From Cellulophaga sp. 20_2_10 (GTDB taxonomy: Bacteria > Bacteroidota > Bacteroidia > Flavobacteriales > Flavobacteriaceae), in contig NZ_JAMCOJ010000002.1 of NCBI RefSeq assembly GCF_023476645.1, positions 499,929 through 563,928 of the forward strand: 64,000 nucleotides of DNA, in the 5' to 3' direction. The translations under genes were made by a program, and so were the position numbers. The notes under the pieces are model-generated. The model made no database searches. It saw nothing but the letters and a program-made list of their open reading frames with translations, and was not told the DNA's origin. The number at the start of each line of letters is the position of its first letter. The stretch's first letter is position 1. Of the stretch, positions 41,657-51,211 are shown one piece after another.

Positions 41657-42286
41657 TTAAGGGGCTAAGCTGTAACCGTAAATAGACATCACAACACCAA
41701 TGATACCAAAGACTACCATCATTATTACAAGTGCTTTTTGAAGCTTCGGATTATCGTAAATAATGATACAAACAGCGCCTAAAACAATGCTAATTTGAAA
41801 AAAAAGTACACCAAAATCGAACTTACGTGTCGCGATATCGTATTTTTTTGCTAATAATTTCCACTCATTAATTCCTACTATTACTCCTTTTTTACCATCT
41901 AAATCTTGTACCCATTCTTTTTTAGGTAGGTTTTTGGAGCCAATTAAAATCTCTTTTTTCTCTGCTTTGTATTTAGCAACCTTAAGTTTGGTCTTTTCAA
42001 TCTTTTCGTAAACAAAGCTTTTTTTATCTTCTGTAATAGTATTTGTATACATTAAAGCTTCAAGATTATCTAACTCACTTTCTTTTAGACTTTCTTTAAT
42101 ACTTTTAGATTGGTACCAATTAGAATAGTTAACGATCTTATTATGAGCAATCATCATTTCCTCCTCTAGTTCACCATTAACCAATTGCGATATTGCCATT
42201 AGTGCAGCGAATAAGGCAATAAGAACGCCTCCGTAAGCTTCTGCACGTTCAGATGCTACAGAAACTTCAACTGTGTCTTTATGCAT
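41657..42286 (-). CDS. DUF4337 membrane protein
   Basis: 209 residues: an N-terminal membrane helix (G-G-V-L-I-A-L-F-A-A-L-M-A-I-S), a long charged helical middle, and two C-terminal helices (from about residue 158). This arrangement matches DUF4337, a family without known function. Its start overlaps the end of the ITPase gene by eight bases, so the two are translationally coupled. Its orientation and operon are shared with rdgB; no functional link is known. Confidence 0.82.
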   Translation of the reverse strand: MHKDTVEVSVASERAEAYGGVLIALFAALMAISQLVNGELEEEMMIAHNKIVNYSNWYQSKSIKESLKESELDNLEALMYTNTITEDKKSFVYEKIEKTKLKVAKYKAEKKEILIGSKNLPKKEWVQDLDGKKGVIVGINEWKLLAKKYDIATRKFDFGVLFFQISIVLGAVCIIIYDNPKLQKALVIMMVVFGIIGVVMSIYGYSLAP

Positions 42287-42863
42287 TTTTATAATCTTTT
42301 AAATATGCTATTAATTGTTTTGTGGCTTTAGCTCTATGGCTAATTTGGTTTTTGGTTTCTAATGGTAATTCTGCAAATGTTTGGTGGTATCCGTTAGGTT
42401 TAAAAATAGGATCGTATCCAAAGCCTTCTTTTCCTTGTTTGTCCTTTGTAATAGTACCTTCTACAATACCATTAAAAACTATTTGTTCTCCGTTTAGGTT
42501 TAGAGCAATGGTAGTTTTAAAATGTGCAGCTCTATTGGTATTGTTCCCTAACTTATCTAATAGTTTAGCCATATTGTCTTCAGCGTTTTTTTGCTCACCA
42601 GCATAACGTGCAGCGTAAATACCAGGTTCACCATTTAGTGCATCTACCAGTAGTCCTGTGTCATCAGAAAAACAAGGTAAATTGTAGTTCTCTGTAATGT
42701 AATTTGCTTTTTGTATCGCATTACCTTCTATTGTGTCTGCTGTTTCTGGAATCTCTTCAATGCAGTTTATGTCTGTTAAGGAAACAAGAGTTATAGTGTT
42801 AGGCAGCAATGCTTTAACCTCTTTGAGCTTGTTGTTATTATGCGTAGCAAATACAATTTTCAT
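42279..42863 (-). CDS. rdgB: XTP/dITP pyrophosphatase (Ham1/RdgB)
   Basis: 194 residues. Family motifs: F-A-T-H-N-N-N-K-L-K-E at the start, F-S-D-D-T-G-L near residue 67, P-G-I-Y-A-A-R-Y-A-G, F-G-Y-D-P-I-F and S-H-R-A-K-A near the end. It removes deaminated purine nucleotides (dITP, XTP) before they enter DNA or RNA. Length and motifs are standard. It leads a two-gene transcript with the DUF4337 gene. Confidence 0.96.
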   Translation of the reverse strand: MKIVFATHNNNKLKEVKALLPNTITLVSLTDINCIEEIPETADTIEGNAIQKANYITENYNLPCFSDDTGLLVDALNGEPGIYAARYAGEQKNAEDNMAKLLDKLGNNTNRAAHFKTTIALNLNGEQIVFNGIVEGTITKDKQGKEGFGYDPIFKPNGYHQTFAELPLETKNQISHRAKATKQLIAYLKDYKNA

Positions 42864-42957
42864 ATCTAAATAGTTTTCAGTCTAACTAATCTTTTTAATA
42901 AAGCTCGGTAAAACGTCGGCCAAAAGTAGTAATTTTATTCTCTTAAATTTAATAAGT

Positions 42958-43410
42958 ATGTCGTTAAAGCTTCCGCCTGTAGTAGTGGTATTTATTTTTG
43001 GTTTGCTAATGTATGTTTTGGCACGGTTTTTACCTTTTGGAATTTTCGATTTTTTTGGAAGAACAACGCTTTTAAAAGGTTTGTTAGTGGTTATGATTTT
43101 TGTTTTAGGAGCATCAACCTATAAATTTTTTAAGGCAAAGACAACTGTTAATCCTAAAGATTTAGATAAAACGAGCACATTGGTTACAAGTGGAGTATAC
43201 GCTTATACTAGAAATCCTATGTATTTGGCTATGCTGTTGCTGCTTATTGCTTGGGGTTTGTATTTAGGTAATGCATTTAATTCTTTGTTGGCGGCAGGTT
43301 TTGTGTCTTATATAAATGCATACCAGATAAAACCAGAAGAAGAGGTTTTAACAACAAAATTTGGTAAGGAATTTACAATGTACACCAAAAAAGTACGTCG
43401 CTGGTTCTAA
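42958..43410 (+). CDS. Membrane methyltransferase of the isoprenylcysteine/PEMT-like family
   Basis: 150 residues with four or five hydrophobic segments. The C-terminal half carries the family motif G-V-Y-A-Y-T-R-N-P-M-Y-L-A-M, followed by K-P-E-E-E-V-L-T-T-K-F-G-K-E-F and Y-x-x-x-V-R-R-W, which form the SAM site in ICMT-like enzymes. Bacterial members probably methylate lipids or small thiols/metals; the substrate is unknown. It stands alone, divergent from rdgB. Confidence 0.88.
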   Translation: MSLKLPPVVVVFIFGLLMYVLARFLPFGIFDFFGRTTLLKGLLVVMIFVLGASTYKFFKAKTTVNPKDLDKTSTLVTSGVYAYTRNPMYLAMLLLLIAWGLYLGNAFNSLLAAGFVSYINAYQIKPEEEVLTTKFGKEFTMYTKKVRRWF

Positions 43411-43558
43411 TTCTATTATCATATTCTTAATTTAATGGGGGTTAAAAAACAATTTATATACTATATGTTGTGATACGCTTTTTTTGCATTAATTTTTAAA
43501 TAGAAGTAGGGGTGTACAGGGTAATATTTTTTACTTTTACTACTTAAATTGTTTTAAA

Positions 43559-45451
43559 ATGGTAGACCAAGGGAGAAAATATGTTTTTGATTTTGATAGC
43601 ACTTTAACCAGAGTTGAAGCTTTAGATGTTTTAGCAGAGATTTCGTTACAAGGCAATGCAAACAAAGATGAAATTATTAGGGAAATTCAAGAAATTACCA
43701 ACCTAGGAATAGATGGTGATATTTCCTTTACAGAATCCTTGGAAAAGCGAATAAAACTGCTAAACGCTCACAAAAGCCATTTAACACAGTTGGTAGAACA
43801 GCTTAGAGATAAAATTTCTAAGTCTATTGAAACGAACAAAGATTTTTTTCAGAATTATACGGATGATATTTATGTAATCTCTTGCGGATTTAAAGAGTTT
43901 ATAGATCCTATAGTGAAAGAGTATGACATCCCATCTGATAAAGTATATGCAAACACATTTAAGTTTGATGAAGACGGAAATATTATTGGGTTTGACGAAG
44001 CTAATGTATTGGCCTCTCACAACGGAAAAATAGAATGTCTTAAAAATTTACACTTAGAAGGTGAGGTACAAGTAATAGGAGATGGGTATAGCGATTATGT
44101 GATGCGTGAAGCTGGTATTGCAGATAAGTTTTTTGCATACACGGAAAATGTAAGTAGAGATAAAGCTACAACAAATGCAGACCACGTTACACCTAATATG
44201 GATGAGTTTTTGTTTGTGAACGATTTGCCAAGAAAAATATCATACCCAAAAAATAGAATAAAAATATTGTTGCTAGAAAATGTGCATCCGGCAGCATTTC
44301 ATAATTTATCTGAAGATGGTTTTTCTGTAGAATTGGTAAAACACAGTTTACCAGAAGATGAATTAATAGAAAAATTAAAAGGGGTACACGTTTTAGGTAT
44401 TCGTTCTAAAACACAGGTTACTAAAAAAGTATTAGAAGCAGCAGATAAATTATTAGTAGTTGGTGCTTTTTGTATAGGTACTACACAAATAGATTTAGAA
44501 AGTGCAAAGAAAAAAGGTGTTGTTGTTTTTAACGCTCCTTATAGTAATACGCGTTCTGTAGTAGAATTGGCGATAGGAGAAATTATTACATTAATGCGTA
44601 ATGTGTTTCCTAGGAGTCAGGAAATACACAATGGGCAATGGAATAAAACTGCAGCAAACTCTAGAGAGGTGCGTGGTAAAAACTTAGGTATTGTAGGTTA
44701 CGGTAATATTGGCAAGCAATTATCTGTTTTAGCAGAAGCAATTGGTATGCGTGTGTATTATTATGATGTTAACGACCAATTAGCTTTAGGAAATGCAGTT
44801 AAATGTAACACGTTAGAAGATTTATTAAATGTATCTGATGTTGTAACATTACATATAGATGATAACCAAGTAAACAAAAATTTTATTGGTGAGCGCGAAA
44901 TTAATCAAATGAAAAATGGTGCTATGCTTATCAACTTATCACGTGGTTTTGTGGTAGATATACAAGCTTTAGTTGCCGCATTAAAAAGTGGTAAAATTGG
45001 TGGGGCAGCAGTAGATGTATATCCGGAAGAGCCACGTTCTAACGGTGCGTTTTTTACAGAGTTACAAGGTTTAGAAAATGTAATACTTACGCCACATGTT
45101 GGTGGTAGTACAGAAGAAGCACAAAGAGATATTGCCGATTTTGTGCCTAATAAGATTATGGATTATATAAACTCTGGTAATACTGTAGATGCTGTAAATT
45201 TCCCAAGCATACGTTTGCCAAGACAAACAAATGCACATCGTTTTTTACACATTCATAAAAATGTACCAGGAGTTATGGCTAAAATAAACAAGGTTTTAGC
45301 AGAGTACGAGATGAACATTACGGGCCAGTATTTATCTACGGATAGTGATGTTGGTTATGTAATTACCGACTTAGATAAAAAGTATAACAAAGAAGTTATT
45401 AAGGCTTTAAAAAAGGTAGAAAACACTATTAAATTTAGAGTTCTATATTAG
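43559..45451 (+). CDS. serA: Fused phosphoserine phosphatase-like / 3-phosphoglycerate dehydrogenase
   Basis: 630 residues, two enzymes in one chain. Residues ~8-220 are a HAD phosphatase with D-F-D-S-T-L-T (Asp11, Asp13) and the G-D-G-Y-S-D motif at 174-179, matching SerB-like phosphoserine phosphatase. Residues ~235-630 are 3-phosphoglycerate dehydrogenase: NAD loop G-Y-G-N-I-G at 380-385, the active-site T-P-H-V-G-G-S-T-E-E-A, and a C-terminal ACT domain (H-K-N-V-P-G-V-M-A-K). Thus the first and last steps of serine synthesis are joined; only the aminotransferase SerC is separate. All catalytic residues I can see are intact. It ends at a terminator. Confidence 0.94.
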   Translation: MVDQGRKYVFDFDSTLTRVEALDVLAEISLQGNANKDEIIREIQEITNLGIDGDISFTESLEKRIKLLNAHKSHLTQLVEQLRDKISKSIETNKDFFQNYTDDIYVISCGFKEFIDPIVKEYDIPSDKVYANTFKFDEDGNIIGFDEANVLASHNGKIECLKNLHLEGEVQVIGDGYSDYVMREAGIADKFFAYTENVSRDKATTNADHVTPNMDEFLFVNDLPRKISYPKNRIKILLLENVHPAAFHNLSEDGFSVELVKHSLPEDELIEKLKGVHVLGIRSKTQVTKKVLEAADKLLVVGAFCIGTTQIDLESAKKKGVVVFNAPYSNTRSVVELAIGEIITLMRNVFPRSQEIHNGQWNKTAANSREVRGKNLGIVGYGNIGKQLSVLAEAIGMRVYYYDVNDQLALGNAVKCNTLEDLLNVSDVVTLHIDDNQVNKNFIGEREINQMKNGAMLINLSRGFVVDIQALVAALKSGKIGGAAVDVYPEEPRSNGAFFTELQGLENVILTPHVGGSTEEAQRDIADFVPNKIMDYINSGNTVDAVNFPSIRLPRQTNAHRFLHIHKNVPGVMAKINKVLAEYEMNITGQYLSTDSDVGYVITDLDKKYNKEVIKALKKVENTIKFRVLY

Positions 45452-45471
45452 TATCTTACTACTTATAAATT

Positions 45472-45507
45472 AAAAAAGGCTGTACTGAAAAGTGCGGTCT
45501 TTTTTAT
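45472..45507 (+). terminator. Terminator after the serine-synthesis fusion gene
   Basis: A 9 bp stem with G-U pairs (GGCTGTACT with AGTGCGGTC, loop GAAA) followed by six T. The G-U pairs would be mismatches on the other strand, so it acts on plus-strand transcripts. Confidence 0.75.
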
Positions 45508-45513
45508 TACATA

Positions 45514-46665
45514 TTATTCTAGATAATTTTTCACCTTAGTTTTTATAAAGAATATGTTCTTTTTCCTTTTTAGTTTATAGCTAATAACGTTTCCTAGTTT
45601 TGTTTTTAGCTGCTCTATTTCTGTATTGTTTAAATCCTTAACGGGGGTGTTGTTTATTTCTAAAACTTGATCATTTAAGGAAACTTCTGAGGTATTAGTT
45701 TTATTGGTGAAAGTGGTGCTCACAAATGCTTTTTTGCCTCTTTTTATAATTTTAAAACCATCAGTAATTAATTCAGACGCTACCTTTACGTTATCTCTAG
45801 ATTGTTCTAATATTAGCCTATTCTGGTTACTGTAAATGGAAAAATGCTTTAGCATTCCGCCTCCTATAAAACCAATAAACTTATTGTTGGGGAAATTGTT
45901 TAGTGTTGTATTTGCAATATCTACTAGTACACCATTGTACGTTTTAGTCCCAATAAGTACTTTAGTTTTATTGGTTATAAGTGTATTGTTTAAGCCATTT
46001 GAGTGTGCTGTTAACATAGCTACGTTTACATAACTAAAATTATTTACAATGCTTTTTTTTAATTCGTTTAAATTATTGTTTGGGTAATTTAGCAACGTAA
46101 CATATCTGCCATTTCCTGTATCTAGCATAAAGTGGCCAGATATAACTGTGTCAGCAATTGTAACTGTACCATAAATTTCATAAAAACCGTACAGGTATAA
46201 ATTGTCCTTGTTTTTTGATAATAAGATACTATTACTTTGATCTAAATTTTGCTCTTCATTAGTGCTCAGTGTTATTCGTTTTTTATGGTAATCAACTTTT
46301 ACATTAAATTGTTTAAAAAAGTCTAGGTTAATGGTTGCTTTATGAAAAGCATTAGAATCGTATTCGTTAACTAATACACTTCTTATGTTATCTTCTTTTG
46401 TTAAATAGCGATTAAATGTATCTCCTAGAGAGATTGTAATATCTTTTTTGGTTAAATCTATATGGTTTTTTCTGGCAAACTGATGATCAATATTAAAACC
46501 ACTAGAACCTGTGTCGTACATAAAATAACACACGTTGTTATTTATTTTACCTTTTATAAATATTCTGTTTTTAACTAATTTAAAAGGAAGTGTATGTACT
46601 ATATTTTGACAAAAAATCGTAGTAGAAAAACTAAATAATAGTATGTAAAGGAGTTTTGTTTTCAA
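45514..46665 (-). CDS. Secreted retropepsin-like aspartic protease with PDZ domain
   Basis: 383 residues with a signal peptide (T-T-I-F-C-Q). Two aspartyl-protease motifs are seen, Y-D-T-G-S-S-G near residue 50 and L-D-T-G-N-G-R near residue 180, as in single-chain two-lobed enzymes. Residues ~300-380 resemble a PDZ domain (V-S-L-N-D-Q-V-L-E-I-N-N-T-P-V). It probably cleaves or binds peptides in the periplasm. It lies 21 bases after a thioredoxin-like lipoprotein gene on the same strand and both are AT-rich, so they likely work together in the envelope. Confidence 0.85.
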   Translation of the reverse strand: MKTKLLYILLFSFSTTIFCQNIVHTLPFKLVKNRIFIKGKINNNVCYFMYDTGSSGFNIDHQFARKNHIDLTKKDITISLGDTFNRYLTKEDNIRSVLVNEYDSNAFHKATINLDFFKQFNVKVDYHKKRITLSTNEEQNLDQSNSILLSKNKDNLYLYGFYEIYGTVTIADTVISGHFMLDTGNGRYVTLLNYPNNNLNELKKSIVNNFSYVNVAMLTAHSNGLNNTLITNKTKVLIGTKTYNGVLVDIANTTLNNFPNNKFIGFIGGGMLKHFSIYSNQNRLILEQSRDNVKVASELITDGFKIIKRGKKAFVSTTFTNKTNTSEVSLNDQVLEINNTPVKDLNNTEIEQLKTKLGNVISYKLKRKKNIFFIKTKVKNYLE

Positions 46666-46686
46666 ATATTAGTTAAAGTATTTGTA

Positions 46687-48249
46687 CTATTTAGTAGAAA
46701 CTATTTTATTAATAATTCGTTTAAAATTTATACTGTCTGATGGTCTTGGAGCGTTTTCTAACATAATTTCATTGTTTTTGTTTATTATAGAATATCTAGG
46801 AATTGTTTCTATCCTTAAATACTTTAGAAGTTTAGGGTATTTGCTGTTTAGTAATAAATACTGTTGTTTACTCTCTAGTTTAGACTCTAATGTTTTGGAT
46901 TTTTGTAACCACTGTTTCTGGTTTTCATCAATAGAAATGTAAATCCAGTTAATAGGTTGTTTTTTAGATAAATTGTTTTTAAAGTTAGAGCTCTTTTTAA
47001 TTTCAGTAATGCAAGGACCACACCAACTAGCCCAAAAATCTATAACTTTTATTTTACCCTCACTTTGCTTTAAAATATCTTTTAACTGTATAGTGTAGCC
47101 TTTAATAGTTAACAATTTTTCATCTAAAACAATACTAGGAAGTTCTAAATTTAAAAGCTTTGTTTTTTCTTGAATAGCAGTTAATTCATTTACGTAAGAT
47201 GCATTTTTTAGTAAAGGCTTATACTCGTTAATAACCTTATTAAGAATATCTACATTGGTTTTGCTGTTTCCAAATCCTTTTTCATAATAATCATAAATAA
47301 GTCTGCTTATGGCAAAATGCTTTAATTCTCCGTCTAGGTTTTTTTCTATAAAATTTTTTTCTTTAGTAAAGGTTTTTTCTGAATAGTCTAAATAATCATA
47401 AGTAACAAAATAGTGTCTAATAAAGTCAGTAAGGCTTCTTTTAAAATAGTCATTATTAATTAATTCTGGTTTTTTAAAATCAGCTATGGTAACATTGTTA
47501 AAGTATTTTTTTGGATTAAAAATTTCTTCAGATTTTAAATTTTTAGGTTTATTTAATGTAGAAAAAACACTTTCTGTATTGTTAAAATAACTTACAGAGC
47601 ACTCCGACTTTATATTTCTAGGAGCCATTAAGTTGTATAAATATTCATATTCTATTTCTTGGCTAACAAGACTTTTAAAGTCGTTAGAAACTACATTGTT
47701 TTTAATATAAGATTCATAGAAAAGTTTTTTTGCGTTATAGACATAAGAGCAACTGTCTTTATATTGTTTAATGTTATTTTTAAATGTAGGCCACTTTAAC
47801 TGTAAAGAATCTAAAGCAGTGTAGAAATTATAATGAGAAGCATTTTTACCTAAAAATTGTAAATGCCCTTTCTCAGTAGAAAACTTTATACTATCACCAG
47901 GAGAAACTAAAACACGAGTATTGTAAAAATCATCTCCAAAACTCATTAATTCAATAATTTGTGGCTTTTCTATACTATCTAATGTATTATTATAAACACT
48001 GTCATATACCCTTTTATTTTGTCCCTTGTGGTTTGTTCCGTATAGGTAAGAGTAATTTAGGATGTTAAAAAATTCTAGAGCTTTTTTGTCATTAGATGTT
48101 CCTCTAATAACAATAGGTTTATAAGTTTTTTTAGTGGTATTTGTCTGTTCAGTGCTAACTGAGGTGGTTGTTTTGTCTTTTTTGCAGGCAAACAATAAAC
48201 TAAATAATATGAAAAGTGTTGTTATGTATAATAGTTTATTGCGTTTCAT
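46687..48249 (-). CDS. TlpA-like thioredoxin-domain lipoprotein
   Basis: 520 residues. A lipobox (L-F-A-C, Cys22) anchors it to a membrane. About 370 residues of mostly helical, Lys- and Asn-rich sequence of unknown fold follow. The last ~130 residues form a thioredoxin/TlpA domain with the redox motif W-A-S-W-C-G-P-C. It may reduce disulfides or act as a chaperone outside the cytoplasm. The domain's standard active site is intact. It is the first gene of a pair with the aspartic protease. Confidence 0.9.
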   Translation of the reverse strand: MKRNKLLYITTLFILFSLLFACKKDKTTTSVSTEQTNTTKKTYKPIVIRGTSNDKKALEFFNILNYSYLYGTNHKGQNKRVYDSVYNNTLDSIEKPQIIELMSFGDDFYNTRVLVSPGDSIKFSTEKGHLQFLGKNASHYNFYTALDSLQLKWPTFKNNIKQYKDSCSYVYNAKKLFYESYIKNNVVSNDFKSLVSQEIEYEYLYNLMAPRNIKSECSVSYFNNTESVFSTLNKPKNLKSEEIFNPKKYFNNVTIADFKKPELINNDYFKRSLTDFIRHYFVTYDYLDYSEKTFTKEKNFIEKNLDGELKHFAISRLIYDYYEKGFGNSKTNVDILNKVINEYKPLLKNASYVNELTAIQEKTKLLNLELPSIVLDEKLLTIKGYTIQLKDILKQSEGKIKVIDFWASWCGPCITEIKKSSNFKNNLSKKQPINWIYISIDENQKQWLQKSKTLESKLESKQQYLLLNSKYPKLLKYLRIETIPRYSIINKNNEIMLENAPRPSDSINFKRIINKIVSTK

Positions 48250-48334
48250 ATTAAAACTAATTTTTTTAGTTCTAAAATATAACTTTATATCATTTAAATA
48301 AGAATAAGACTATTAAAAATTAGTTAAAGCTATT

Positions 48335-48808
48335 TTACCTATGATGATAAGGCTCATTGCGTAGAATAGTAAACCCTCTATAAATTTGCTCAACCACAAA
48401 TAAACGTACCATCTGGTGAGAAAATGTCATTTTAGAAAGGCTAATTTTTCCTTTTGCTGTAGTGTAAATGGCATCACTAAAGCCATAAGGACCTCCAATA
48501 ACAAAAACCAATTGTTTAATTCCGGCATTCATTTTCTTTTGTAGGTAATCAGAAAAATCTACAGAAGTAAACTGTTTTCCGTTTTCATCCAAAAGAACAA
48601 GTACATCTGTAGGAGTTAATTTTTTTAAAATAAGCTCACCTTCTTTTTCTTTTTGTTGGGCTTCAGATAAATTTTTTACGTTTTTTATATCGGGAATAAT
48701 ATCTAAATCAAACTTAATATAATGCCCTAATCGCTTTTCGTATTCAGCAATTAAAGCTTGTAAATTTTTATTATCGGTTTTGCCAATGGCTAGTAGCTTA
48801 ATAGTCAT
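48335..48808 (-). CDS. rlmH: 23S rRNA pseudouridine-1915 N3-methyltransferase
   Basis: 157 residues of the SPOUT (knotted) methyltransferase type. Marks: L-L-D-E-N-G-K-Q near residue 93, F-V-I-G-G-P-Y-G-F near residue 105 and the family's invariant end Y-H-H-R. It methylates m3-pseudouridine 1915 in helix 69 of 23S rRNA. Length is standard. It is divergent from nadC. Confidence 0.97.
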   Translation of the reverse strand: MTIKLLAIGKTDNKNLQALIAEYEKRLGHYIKFDLDIIPDIKNVKNLSEAQQKEKEGELILKKLTPTDVLVLLDENGKQFTSVDFSDYLQKKMNAGIKQLVFVIGGPYGFSDAIYTTAKGKISLSKMTFSHQMVRLFVVEQIYRGFTILRNEPYHHR

Positions 48809-48932
48809 GCCACAAATATAAGCGTCAATTTTTAAAATTAGTAACTTAATATATGCATTATATAGATTATCAAATAAACAGCTAAAGTTTCAGAAAACAT
48901 TTTAGTAAATTAGCACAAAACAAAATAGATTA

Positions 48933-49790
48933 ATGATTTCAGAAGAGCAGTTTCAGAAAGAAATAGACCTAATTATAAGTAATGCAATACGTGAAGATGT
49001 TGGTGATGGTGATCATAGCTCTTTGGCGTGCATACCTGCTGCTGCAAAAGGCAAGGCAAAACTCTTGGTAAAAGATCAAGGTATTATTGCAGGTGTAGAA
49101 TTTGCAAAACAAGTTTTTGCATATGTAGATAAGGGCTTGCAAGTAGAAACACTTATTAATGATGGTGAAACTGTAAAGCAAGGAGATATTGTTTTTTATG
49201 TAACTGGTAGCTCACAAAGTATATTAAAAGCAGAACGTTTGGTATTAAATGCAATGCAACGTATGAGTGCAATTGCTACTAAAACCAACTTTTTTGTAAA
49301 ATTATTAGAAGGTACAAATACTAAAATTTTAGATACACGTAAAACGACACCTGGTTTACGTGCTGCAGAAAAATGGGCTGTAAAAATAGGAGGCGGAGAA
49401 AACCATAGGTTTGCTTTGTATGATATGATTATGCTAAAAGACAACCACATAGATTTTGCAGGTGGTGTAACCAAAGCAATAGAGAAAACAAAAGAATACT
49501 TAAAAGAATCCGATAGAGATTTAAAAATTATTGTTGAAGCTAGAGATCTAGATGAGATTAAAGAAATTTTAAAGACAGATGGTGTGTACCGTATTCTTAT
49601 AGATAACTTTAATTACGAAGATACAAGAACTGCGGTTGCTTTAATTGGTGATAAGTGCTTAACAGAATCTAGTGGAGGTATTAATGAAAAAACCATTCGT
49701 GATTATGCAGAGTGTGGTGTAGATTATATTTCTTCGGGAGCCTTAACACATTCGGTATATAATATGGATTTAAGTCTTAAAGCAGTTTAA
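48933..49790 (+). CDS. nadC: Nicotinate-nucleotide pyrophosphorylase (carboxylating)
   Basis: 285 residues. Family blocks: the N-terminal E-D-V-G-D-G-D-H-S, then A-E-R-L-V-L-N-A-M-Q-R-M-S, D-T-R-K-T-T-P-G-L-R, and E-S-S-G-G-I-N near the end. It joins quinolinate with PRPP to give nicotinate mononucleotide, releasing CO2, in NAD synthesis. Its last base is the first base of the next start codon (TAATG), so it is coupled to the YihY gene, the head of a nadC-yihY-DUF2147-priA run. Confidence 0.97.
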   Translation: MISEEQFQKEIDLIISNAIREDVGDGDHSSLACIPAAAKGKAKLLVKDQGIIAGVEFAKQVFAYVDKGLQVETLINDGETVKQGDIVFYVTGSSQSILKAERLVLNAMQRMSAIATKTNFFVKLLEGTNTKILDTRKTTPGLRAAEKWAVKIGGGENHRFALYDMIMLKDNHIDFAGGVTKAIEKTKEYLKESDRDLKIIVEARDLDEIKEILKTDGVYRILIDNFNYEDTRTAVALIGDKCLTESSGGINEKTIRDYAECGVDYISSGALTHSVYNMDLSLKAV

Positions 49791-50776
49791 TGTCGGCAGA
49801 TATAGAAGCTAAACTAGCAAAAATACCAGTGGTAAATTGGATTGTAATGCTTTTAAAAAAGATTACATTACCAGCCTTTGTTGGCTTGTCCTTATACGAT
49901 TTAATAGAGCTTTACCTTAATGGTATAATAAAAGGAACCCTGTCTACTAGAGCAAGTGCCATTGCATTTAGCTTGTTTATGGCATTGTTTCCGTTGTTAA
50001 TTTTCTTGGTAACCTTAATCCCATTCTTAATACCTTATGTAGATTCTGGAAATCCGGACACTAATTTAAATACAGAGTTTATAGCGTACTTAGAGTATGT
50101 GTTACCTAATGCTATTAACGACTATTTTTTTGATCAGATTTACGATGAAATAATGAGTCAGAGGCGTGGAGGTTTACTTTCGTCTACATTTTTACTATCT
50201 ACATTTTTAATAGCAAATGGCGTAAATGCTATTTTTAGCGGGTTTGAAAACTCTTATCACGTAGGGCTAAGCCGTCACTTTTTAAGGCAATATGCGTATG
50301 CTTTTATGGTAGGTTTATTACTGTCTATACTTATCATTGTAAGTGCAATTGTATATATGTATTTTGAGATTTATGTAATAGAAAACATATCAGACACCAC
50401 GCAGGTTTACTTTGGGACTGGTTTGGAAGAAACAGATCTTTGGGCTACAGAAATTACTAAGATTATTTACTTTACATTTTTATCTTATTTATCTATTTCG
50501 ATATTGTACTACTTTGGTACGGCTGAAGGTAAAAAGACTAAATTTTTCTCTGCAGGTTCTCTAATGACAACTATTTTATTTATCTTAACTTCTTACTTCT
50601 TTGGGGTTTACGTAGATAAGTTTGCAAGGTATAATGAATTGTACGGGGCATTAGGAGGATTATTAATTCTGATGGTTTATATTTGGTTAAACGCCAATAT
50701 CCTTTTACTAGGTTTTGAGTTGAATGCAACATTAAATTCTCTAAAGAAAAAAATTATAAAGAATGATGAAGAATAA
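49790..50776 (+). CDS. YihY/BrkB-family inner-membrane protein
   Basis: 328 residues with six membrane segments. The R-A-S-A-I-A-F-S-L-F-M-A-L-F-P-L-L-I-F block near residue 57 and Y-G-A-L-G-G-L-L-I-L-M-V-Y-I-W near residue 285 are family marks. The family was once misannotated as ribonuclease BN; more recent views place it in lipid or solute transport, unproven. Its start overlaps the nadC stop and its end overlaps the next gene by 14 bases. Confidence 0.9.
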   Translation: MSADIEAKLAKIPVVNWIVMLLKKITLPAFVGLSLYDLIELYLNGIIKGTLSTRASAIAFSLFMALFPLLIFLVTLIPFLIPYVDSGNPDTNLNTEFIAYLEYVLPNAINDYFFDQIYDEIMSQRRGGLLSSTFLLSTFLIANGVNAIFSGFENSYHVGLSRHFLRQYAYAFMVGLLLSILIIVSAIVYMYFEIYVIENISDTTQVYFGTGLEETDLWATEITKIIYFTFLSYLSISILYYFGTAEGKKTKFFSAGSLMTTILFILTSYFFGVYVDKFARYNELYGALGGLLILMVYIWLNANILLLGFELNATLNSLKKKIIKNDEE

Positions 50777-51203
50777 AACATACTTAAGCATAGCAATATT
50801 ATTTTTTGTGGCTCATATTAGTGTAGCGCAATCTGTTTTTGGTAAATGGAAAACTATTGACGACAGAAACGGTAACGAAAAAGCCATTATTAACGTCTAT
50901 GAGAAAAATGGCAAAATGTATGGAGAAATTGTTAAAATTGTTGATCCAAAACGAAGAAATGCTGTTTGTGAAAAGTGTGAAGGTGACTTAAAAAATGCTC
51001 CAATTTTAGGTTTACATATTATTAAAAATGCAGAAAAAACAGATAAGAACGAGTACAAAGGAAAATATCTTTTTGATCCAGAGCAAGCAATGACTTTTAG
51101 ATGTAAAATTTGGTTAGACCCGGAAGATAGTGATAAACTAAAAGTACGTGGTTATTTAGCTTTTATCTACAGAACACAAACTTGGATTCGTGTTAAGGAG
51201 TAA
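50763..51203 (+). CDS. Secreted DUF2147 protein
   Basis: 146 residues with a signal peptide (F-F-V-A-H-I-S-V-A-Q). The mature part, a lipocalin-like small barrel, starts G-K-W-K-T-I-D-D and has E-K-N-G-K-M-Y-G-E-I-V, a C-E-K-C pair near residue 73, and the end Y-R-T-Q-T-W-I-R-V. The family is widespread and uncharacterised; periplasmic ligand binding is a guess. It overlaps the preceding gene and is nine bases from priA. Confidence 0.9.
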   Translation: MMKNKTYLSIAILFFVAHISVAQSVFGKWKTIDDRNGNEKAIINVYEKNGKMYGEIVKIVDPKRRNAVCEKCEGDLKNAPILGLHIIKNAEKTDKNEYKGKYLFDPEQAMTFRCKIWLDPEDSDKLKVRGYLAFIYRTQTWIRVKE

Positions 51204-51211
51204 CACTTGTT

